DNA of 64,000 nt, taken from contig LATX02000068.1 in NCBI GenBank assembly GCA_001466705.2, positions 496,001 through 560,000 of the forward strand, read 5' to 3'. Below, piece by piece: positions 56,737-64,000 of this stretch. The first letter of the stretch is position 1, and each line of letters begins with the position of its first letter. Source of the stretch: Moniliophthora roreri. Lineage: Eukaryota > Basidiomycota > Agaricomycetes > Agaricales > Marasmiaceae. Made by a program: the position numbers and the translations under genes. The notes under the pieces were generated by a model, which was not told the DNA's origin, did not search any database, and saw only the letters and a list, made by a program, of their open reading frames with translations.

Positions 56737-58590
56737 TTGCTGTTCAATTTGAAGGACATAGCATCAGGCAAATACCATGTAGTTGTCATTAGTCCCAAGC
56801 TTGCAACACAAGGGTTCTTTCTCCAACTGTTGAAGGATGTAAAATTCCAGCACTGCCTTCTCTGCTTCATTTTTGACAAGGGACACTGCACCAGTCTGTG
56901 GGGTCAAACCTTCCGTCCTCAGTACCTTGCTCTCAGAGAATTGAGGTATTTTATTCCCAACACAATCCCTTTCTATGTTGCCTCAGCAACATTACTATTG
57001 ACTTTAATATATGACATGAACCAAATTCTTCACCTCCAACCCACAACACAATCCTTCATCCACTCTAATGACTGGCCAACAATTGCTCTCTGCACAAAAG
57101 AAATGCAGCACTCTATTGCTTCCTACAGAGACCTTGCCTTTTTGATACTGGATGACTTCGCAATCAACCAAACTCCTTCCTCTGCTAAATTCTTGGTTTT
57201 CTTTGACTCTACAAAGGCATCTGAGGCAGCCACAAAGTTTATTCAGTCACATCTTCCTTCTGAGCTACAAGAGAAGGTGAAATGGTTTCATGCTACAATG
57301 TTGAAGGGATTTTGGGAGGAGACATATACTGAGTTCAGGAACAATGAGTTGTTTGGACTTTGTGTCACTGATGCTTTCAGAATGGTACCGTATTTCATAC
57401 CATTATACTTGCATTTGAAATCTGACAATACATATTTCAGAGCCTGGACTTGCCAAATATTGAGCTCATTGTTCAGTACAGACTGATCAACAATATGTGT
57501 GCTCTCTGGCAATGATTTAGTTGGGCAGCAAGAGGTCCAGGTACCACTGCAATTGCAGTCTTGCTGCATGAAAGCAGTTTTGTTGATGCTGAGCAAGCTA
57601 AAGTAGAGGAACAAGCTCGCAACTGGGCATCTGCTGCAAAGCACAAATTGGAGGATGCTAATTCACATCAGACCCCATAGAAGCAAGCTTGAGCTGCACT
57701 TGCCTCGTTATCCTGACCATTGCAACCACCAACTCCATCCACCCCTCTTTTCTCACCTACTACCCAGCATGAGCTTGATGTCACTCAAACACCATCAAAA
57801 TGCAAATTGGATGACTCCAACATTGAAAATTCACCCTCCAAGAAACAGAAGAAATTACCCAAACTCTCTCTGAAAATCACTGGCTGCTGCTTTGCCATTG
57901 AACAACAACTTTTCAATTGAAACTATGCTCAAAGATGTGCAGCTTACGCTAAAGTTTGGGCTCTCGAGTCACTGTCAAAAGGAAAACGACACAGAACACA
58001 GGTTGTACACTTGGGGAGTGCACCTGATGACTTTTTCAATGCACACACAAGAGGGTATTGTAGAAGAAAGGTCATATATAGTGCTTTTGACACCCAGAGT
58101 CAAGAAGGTATGTGAAATAGATTGTAACTCTTCCCAACACAATCTCAATAATGTTTGTATTCAAAAACATCCAACCACCTCACCTGTGATCCCACCCAAC
58201 CTGACAGCTGTAAACATTGCCGACCTCAGCCAATGACCACATGCTGTGACTGCTGTAGTCCAACTGCCTTCTCTGACATCAAAAACCGCTCAATTGCAGC
58301 TCCTCCTCATGCTCCCCAATGATCTACAGCCTGTGCCCATGTTCTGACACAGTGCAAGGAGAATTTCCGCAAGGAGCTCGAAAGCTGGAGGAAGTGTACA
58401 GCAGTCAATGTTCTGGGCCAAGATGTCGTTCAACAAGTTGGCGTGCAGGTTTTCATGCCTGACTTAGTCTTTGAGCATATTCTGCAAGTCTTTTACCTTG
58501 GGAAGCTGCAGTCTTGTGAAAGCTTCAAGAGAGAGGTGAAGTGGAGCATGAGGTATTGCTCAGCTCAGCACCAAAATTCTGGAGATGTCA
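56737..58590 (+). pseudogene. broken RecQ-like helicase of mobile origin
   Basis: The first 249 residues are open (to 57486). They hold VVVISPKLATQ (motif Ia region), FDKGHCTSLWGQTFRPQYLA (motif II; normally DE-x-HC), VASATL (motif III) and KFLVFFDSTKASEAA with MLKGFWEETYTEF (motifs IV-V region). After a frame change, NIELIVQYR continues the motif VI region, then stops. The acidic residue of the DEAH box is replaced by Lys, and the N-terminal Walker A is missing. Farther on, pieces such as CDCCSPTAFSDIKNRS match the C-terminal part of these helicases. The family occurs in mobile clusters of Agaricomycetes. Confidence 0.7.
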
Positions 58591-59175
58591 TGCAGATACA
58601 CTTTGAAGGTTCCCGAAGGCTCACCGACACCTCCCACACCCAAAACAGTGGCAGGATCTGCTGATCTAACTGCCAGCTCATTGAAGGAGAAATACCAGGA
58701 GAAGTGTAGTGCTTGCCAAAACTGGGGGCACTGAAGTGAGTCTCAAACTTATATTCCTCATACTGTTAATACTTAACCTTCTCTTTCATGAACAGGCAGC
58801 AATAAAAAATGTCCAGAGAAGATTAGACTAGCTGCATTAGCTGCTGCTGAGCAGGAAACATTGAAGTCCAGCACCTGTCTACCAAACCCCATAATTCATT
58901 CCTTTCCTACAACACCTACCTCAGCCAGTCCTTCTACACCATGCATACCTTCAACAACACCCTTGAATGTACTTATGCAACCGTCACCATCACCTTTCCA
59001 ATCACTAAATCCACAATTTCACTTCATATATGATATTCATTCCTCCATGGACACAATGCCTTTACAGCCATTTAACACACATTCCTTCCATACTATACTT
59101 CCCAGCCCACTTGCATCAAACACCACTTTGCTATATGGAATGATTCAGGACCACTTACAGCATAATCCAAGCTAA
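58590..59175 (+). pseudogene. zinc-knuckle C terminus of a transposase-like protein
   Basis: Residues KYQEKCSACQNWGH, one stop, then after an intron scar (about 58736-58797) SNKKCPEKIRLAALAAAEQ, make a C-x2-C-x4-H-x(n)-C knuckle, followed by a Pro/Ser/Thr-rich tail. The single stop (TGA after GGGCAC) would be CGA (Arg) after one C-to-T change. It resembles the knuckle at the end of MULE-like transposases; the body of such a gene is not visible. Confidence 0.5.
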
Positions 59176-62100
59176 TATACCTTCCTTCCTTACTACCTGC
59201 CCATATTGCATGCTACATACAATCATATTATCTCCTTCCATCTGTAGAATACTTCATTTACAGTACAAAGAGCTGAATTTTAAGTTGAATAACATTTTTT
59301 TTTTCAGGTTTGAACAAGACCCTACACCACACACATCAAGCTCTTTTGTTGCCCATTGTCTTGACAGCGATGAAGATGCTCAAAAACCTATGCCTCTACT
59401 ATAAAAACACGAGGCCTGTGGTGCCAAAATACCCTCAAAAAAGGTATATATATAAGTTCTTGATTCTCAGTTTTGTTTGCGAGTTGGTTCGGTGTGGTTC
59501 ACTGTTACTGCAACATCAAGAATAATTCTCAATGTCTCACTTGGTAGTTCAGAGATGATTGCCTTCAAAACAACTTCTCAGATCAAAAATGGGTGTTCAT
59601 TTGTATAATATTTATCGGTTTTGTGGTTTTATTAATCACTTTAGAAGCAAATACTAGTATAGATTTCGACCAGAAACTGCCCAAAGAATACACTTCTTCT
59701 AAGTGAGAACAAAGGTACCTCTTGTACCTGAATATAGCCCTCTTAGCTATGTTCTGCAACAATTCTCAAGAGGACAAATCTTCTAGACACTGCTAGCCTG
59801 AAACCCTCTCTGATTCACGTTGAAACACCAGACTATACTGATGCACATCAGCTACCCTCTTAGTAGACTGATACAATGTTTCTCTTATCAGAAAACACAC
59901 TTCTTGCATTAAAAACTAAGCTCTTCCTAGCTTTTATTTATATCTCTAGTTTGGGTTACAATCTCAGGTCTCAACTAGCCTGTGCCTCTTGCACAACTAA
60001 ATAAGCTAGAGCCCAAAATAGTTGAAAAATACTGATTGCCAGTAGCTCTTCTACCTGAACAACAATGTCATACACTCTGGTAATCAGTGGGCAGTATCTC
60101 TCCTGCTTTCCACCTACAAAACACGTCCCCTTATATACCCTACAATATAAATAATCTAATATATCTGTCACAAATACAAATAAAACTGAGTCAGGTGATA
60201 AATATTATATAAACTGAGCTGTGTTTGGTAATTTCTCTGTTGCAGTGTCCAATTGTAGTCAGGCTTCATAGCCATAATCTCTTTTATTCTTTTTCTTTGA
60301 CGATTGTGCCGTCTTCTGACACTAATTGTTTGCAATTCTCTCTATCAAACAGCTCTCCTTCTGACTCCATTTGAAAATATTATACTTCCATGCTGCTCCA
60401 CATGGTTCCTTCCTTCTCCATCTTCTATCATCTGCTCTATGGACACACAATATGCTTCCTTTTTTGTGTCTAAAGCATACATGTAGGCTCGGCCATGCTG
60501 CCTTCTCATCATACAGTTTTGTCTTCCATTCTTCTGTGATACAGGTACACTTCCAGTAGCCGATCATCTATTTCATTCTTCAATTTGACAGTTGGTATCT
60601 TGAGTATCCCTCGCTGATAATTTGTCATCCTCTGTTTCATATCTGTTTCTCAATAATATTCTCATATGTGTATCATTGAAGGCTTTTATTCTTCCTTCAA
60701 GTTGGGTATAGATTGGAAATATTGTTAAAAGTGAAAATATTCCCTTTGGTATGCTTTCGATAGAGAAGTATTATGTGGTCTTATTCCCTACAGGTTTCAG
60801 GATGCTCCTCTGTGTTCAGATTTGCTGTTTATTTTCATACTAGCAGTGGTTGGGTACCCTTGTATGGCCTACCATCAACCATTACTCTGCTAATATTTTA
60901 TATCCTTCTCTACTACTTGCTTTGACTAGCTGCTCAGAGCTCACACTAGTCCTCAATTTCCTTATCTATGTCATTTTCAACCATAAAAGTGCAAAATATT
61001 CTCTATTTGCATTCAAAATAAAAGGTAAAAGTTATGCATATCAGCGACCCAGCTCAATTCATTATCTCCAAAAGGGTGTTCTTAAATGCTTAGCAAAGAG
61101 AGTTGGTTCACTAATATGGCAAACCTAGAAAAGAACCAATTTTATTCATTTTACATTACTTTTGAATCAGAACACTTTAATATGACACAAGATAATGGGT
61201 AATAAGAACTAGAGTGAGCTCAGTCTGCTAGTCATTGCCTTAGAGAAGCTACAGTGTGTTGGAAAGTACAAAGAGCTATATGATATGCTATACAGAGGTG
61301 TCTAAGCTGTACATTCTGACTTATCTATGTATCAGATCTGAAGCAGATCACTCCTGAAACTTGTAGAGAACCTAACTATGACCATATGAACATGTTGGCT
61401 CGTTAACTGAGCTCTCTCAAAGTGCTATCAATGGGATTTTTCAATTTATTCACTTTTCTATGACATCTGCAAAGTGCAACGTGCAGTCATACAGTACAGA
61501 GGTACTCAGAGAAGACATCAGAACAGAGGGATGACTTGGAAAGGAACAATCAGAATGATCAGACATTGGAATTCAATATGCAGATCAGAATCAAAGCCAA
61601 TGATCTCTTAATAAAGAGTTCTAATGTGGCACGAATAGATGAAATTACTTAACAAGAGGCAACACAACCTCAGAACAAGCATAGCTACATGACTACAGAT
61701 CAACAAGACATATAATTGATATTCAAGGAATGCAAAGTCCTAGATAAGATCAAGAACAAATTATCAAAGGAGACAGGAACAGGAACAGTATGTTCCAGCC
61801 TCAGAAGCTTTGAAACCCAGACATTGGCAGCTGTGCAGATGCTGGAAAAGAGAATGTGGAACAGATGGACTCATCTGTCCATCCAGACCCATCTAGAAAA
61901 GAGAAAAATCAAATATCTAAGAGTCCAGAACACTGGAAAGCAGATACCTATGCAGATATGGTTGGATACCCTAATGGCCAGACTCTGTGACATCTGAATA
62001 TTCCCTCTTTTAGCATTTCAGTCACTCATTTATTATTTCCTGAATTATTGGACATTATTTATATTTTTCTGTAGATATATTCCATAGACCATATATAAGG

Positions 62101-62400
62101 ACAGCTAGATATTTGTATATACTCAAGTAACTCTGCCCCCTCTGATTGTGAATACATGATGAGTTTGTTTGGTGTATAATTGTGTGTGCCATTCCAGTTT
62201 TGCTTCCTCACTTCAGGCCCTGGAGATTGGTCCTGAGTGACTCCAGAGAGATAGAAATCTGATAATGAACTTGTGTCATAAGAGACAAAGAGTAACATCT
62301 TTAGTGCGCTTTGTGCTTTTCTAAGAGATAACTTTACACCAAAAGTTCTGGTGGCTTTTGGAGTGTGGCCTGTGTTGGGTATCAGGTTGTGACACACTTA
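59176..62400. other. AT-rich, CpG-poor zone, no intact gene
   Basis: About 3.2 kb with only short frames (for example 60322-60567 on - and 61716-61997 on +). None carries a recognisable domain. The composition is that of decayed mobile DNA; I cannot assign a family. Confidence 0.5.
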
Positions 62401-63111
62401 CACTATGTACAAGGTGTTCTTTTAACATGGTTTTCTGATTGAGAAAACACTTAATCTTCTTGCAAAGAAGATTTTCAAAAAAGCATTTATAAATTCTAAA
62501 TTTTGATTGTGTCCCCTCAACAAGAATATGTCTGGAGGATGCTAAATTTTCAATAGCAAAAAATATAAAATTTTCAAATTCTGAGAATTAATAGACAATA
62601 CAATATATTAGAATAATTTCCATGCTGAGAAAACATTAAATTTTCTCTGGTTGAAAATACTCAGAAAATACTGATAAGATAAGATAAAAATTCCAAATTT
62701 TTTATTGTGGGAAAGTCAGAGAAAACACTAGGAAAACACTAGGAAAATAGTAGGAAAATCATGTGGAAATACTATATCTTACAGCAGTTTTCAGATAGTT
62801 TTCATATAATTTTCCTTTTGTATTTAACATGTTTTCCTTGATATAATATTCAAAATTTTATATTTATTTTCTGAATGTTTTCTCACTATTTTATAAGGCA
62901 GAAAATCTAGTATATTTGTAATTAGAAAACTAAAGGATAATTTTATAATTTCATTGTTATAAAATTATTAGAAAATACAGACTCTTCTGGAAATTAAAAT
63001 ACAGAATATGCTTGCTGTTTTCAATATGTGATGATAGCTTGAAACTAATAGAGTTTTCTGAGTGTATTTCCTTTGTATTAATAGCATGAAAAGAACACCT
63101 CATATGTAGTG
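62401..63111 (+). mobile_element. non-autonomous CACTA-type element, copy 2
   Basis: Starts CACTATGTACAAGG and ends CATATGTAGTG, with matching inverted ends. It is flanked by TTA on both sides (62398-62400 and 63112-63114), the three-base target duplication expected of CACTA elements. At 711 bp it has one internal unit where copy 1 has two. The inside matches copy 1 with scattered transitions. No coding capacity. Confidence 0.88.
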
Positions 63112-64000
63112 TTAGAGTCTTAACAAAGGAATTGGGCCTGTGATTAAGCTCTTTGTAGAAACTGGTCTAGGACCTTTTCCAGTATACTGTGTACTGTAGT
63201 TGTCTTAAAGAAGTCTTGAACTCCATAGGGGCAGACTATATCGGCTACTGAGTCTTTTGGTGGGACTGTAGCTCTTGTGTTTTGTGCTTTGTGCACTGTG
63301 TTCTTGTGTGTGTGTTTGTGTGTTTGAATATAAACCCTTTTAAAACCCATATATACTCCTCTGGAGGTGAACACTTTGAAGTAGATTGCTTCAATAAGAG
63401 AGAATCAACCTAGCTAAGAGTTTTGTTGGCATTCTAAGTGCAGCAACTCTGATCATGTCAATCCACACTTGCACAACAGCCTGAGTTAGACTTTTGGAGG
63501 TTATCTTTTGGGTAGTTTTCCATTAGTCTTATCTTAGACAAATTATCGCGACAGGACAGGTGGCCTGATAACACTGGGCCAGCCATTCTACAAAGAGTTG
63601 AGGTGATTTAGGTCATGATGTGATTGGCTGTTGACTCTTCATAGGACAGGTGGGAAGGAGCCTAGTAGAGTCCAGCTTCTCTGTATCCCTGAGCAATGAA
63701 TCCCAGATTTTCGATGTCCTTAGTGTATACACACAGAGAGTCAATCTCTCAATACACTTCTTCAAAGGCTTGGGGGTTATTATCAACAACTGTTTACCCA
63801 AACCAATTCCATTAGCATAGATCAAAACAGAAGTGGCAAAGTACTCACAGGCAGAGCAGGAAGTCCCACAGCCAGCCTGTGTGAAGGTATTACCAGCCCA
63901 GTCCCCCTAGAAATTACATGATCAGAACAAGTGAAAAATCCACCAAGACTAGTGACACAGAACGTGATGTCAAACACTATGTAATGGGCATCAAAATGTG
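63112..64000. other. mobile-element flank with short GT run
   Basis: A GT-rich run (about 63304-63325) is the only simple repeat. Reverse-strand frames such as 63613-63825 are short and of unknown nature. The window ends inside this zone. Confidence 0.45.

Noticed and set aside
60322..60567. Reverse-strand frame of 81 codons
   Set aside because: Weakly protein-like but no family could be named, and stops surround it.
61716..61997. Open frame of 93 codons in the AT-rich zone, possible gag piece
   Set aside because: No zinc knuckle, protease or other retroelement mark is next to it.
1..64000. tRNA genes
   Set aside because: I looked for B-box-like sequences on both strands; those seen (for example near 5047, 34225 and 42053) lie in genes or lack an A box and a cloverleaf.
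1..64000. CRISPR arrays, operons, prokaryotic promoters
   Set aside because: The window is eukaryotic with spliceosomal introns throughout; no regular spaced repeats were seen.

Overview
This window is nuclear DNA from a filamentous basidiomycete, most likely an Agaricomycete. The evidence is the dense gene packing on both strands, introns of about 46-60 nt in nearly every gene, and family types common in mushrooms (class 3 alpha/beta hydrolases in tandem, F-box proteins, DUF6589 and RecQ-like mobile genes). Exon boundaries were deduced by hand from splice sites, frame continuity and family conservation; no search was run.

1-52 kb is gene-rich. Left to right it holds: a MUB1/SamB MYND-finger protein (cut by the window start); a gene-poor stretch with a decayed P-loop NTPase remnant; a membrane-anchored phospholipase B; a coiled-coil protein; two tandem, intact alpha/beta hydrolases; an R3H-associated protein; a division 1 chitin synthase; ribosomal protein eL8; an Smr-domain protein; a WBP4-like U1-type zinc-finger protein; an SLC49-like MFS transporter; the tRNA methyltransferase subunit Trm11; the SWIM-finger recombination factor Sws1/ZSWIM7; a 4CXXC-R1 zinc-finger protein; Tim17; a BLI-3-like flavin-binding protein; an F-box protein; Rad9; a dead third copy of the alpha/beta hydrolase; a mitochondrial PPR protein; cohesin Rad21/Scc1; a small ankyrin protein; the rRNA/tRNA acetyltransferase Kre33/NAT10; Nop10; and a secreted carboxymuconolactone-decarboxylase-like protein.

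Most are housekeeping genes. Genome-maintenance genes (SWS1, RAD9, RAD21) and ribosome or RNA-modification genes (RPL8, TRM11, KRE33, NOP10) recur. Several gene pairs are divergent with only 77-262 bp between start codons, so they probably share promoters.

From about 52 kb to the end the DNA changes abruptly: AT-rich, poor in CpG, no intact host gene. It is a graveyard of mobile elements: a DUF6589-type gene broken by stops, a RecQ-like helicase with a damaged DEAH box, a zinc-knuckle protein fragment, LTR-like repeats, and two copies of a non-autonomous CACTA-type element with CACTA...TAGTG ends. Several stops fit C-to-T change, which suggests methylation-driven decay.

I did not find a clearly new biological system. 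The most useful leads are the CACTA miniature element, the long inverted repeat inside the first intron of RPL8, two GC-AG introns of 56 nt, and the hydrolase family in three states (two intact tandem copies and one pseudogene) with an unchanged intron plan.
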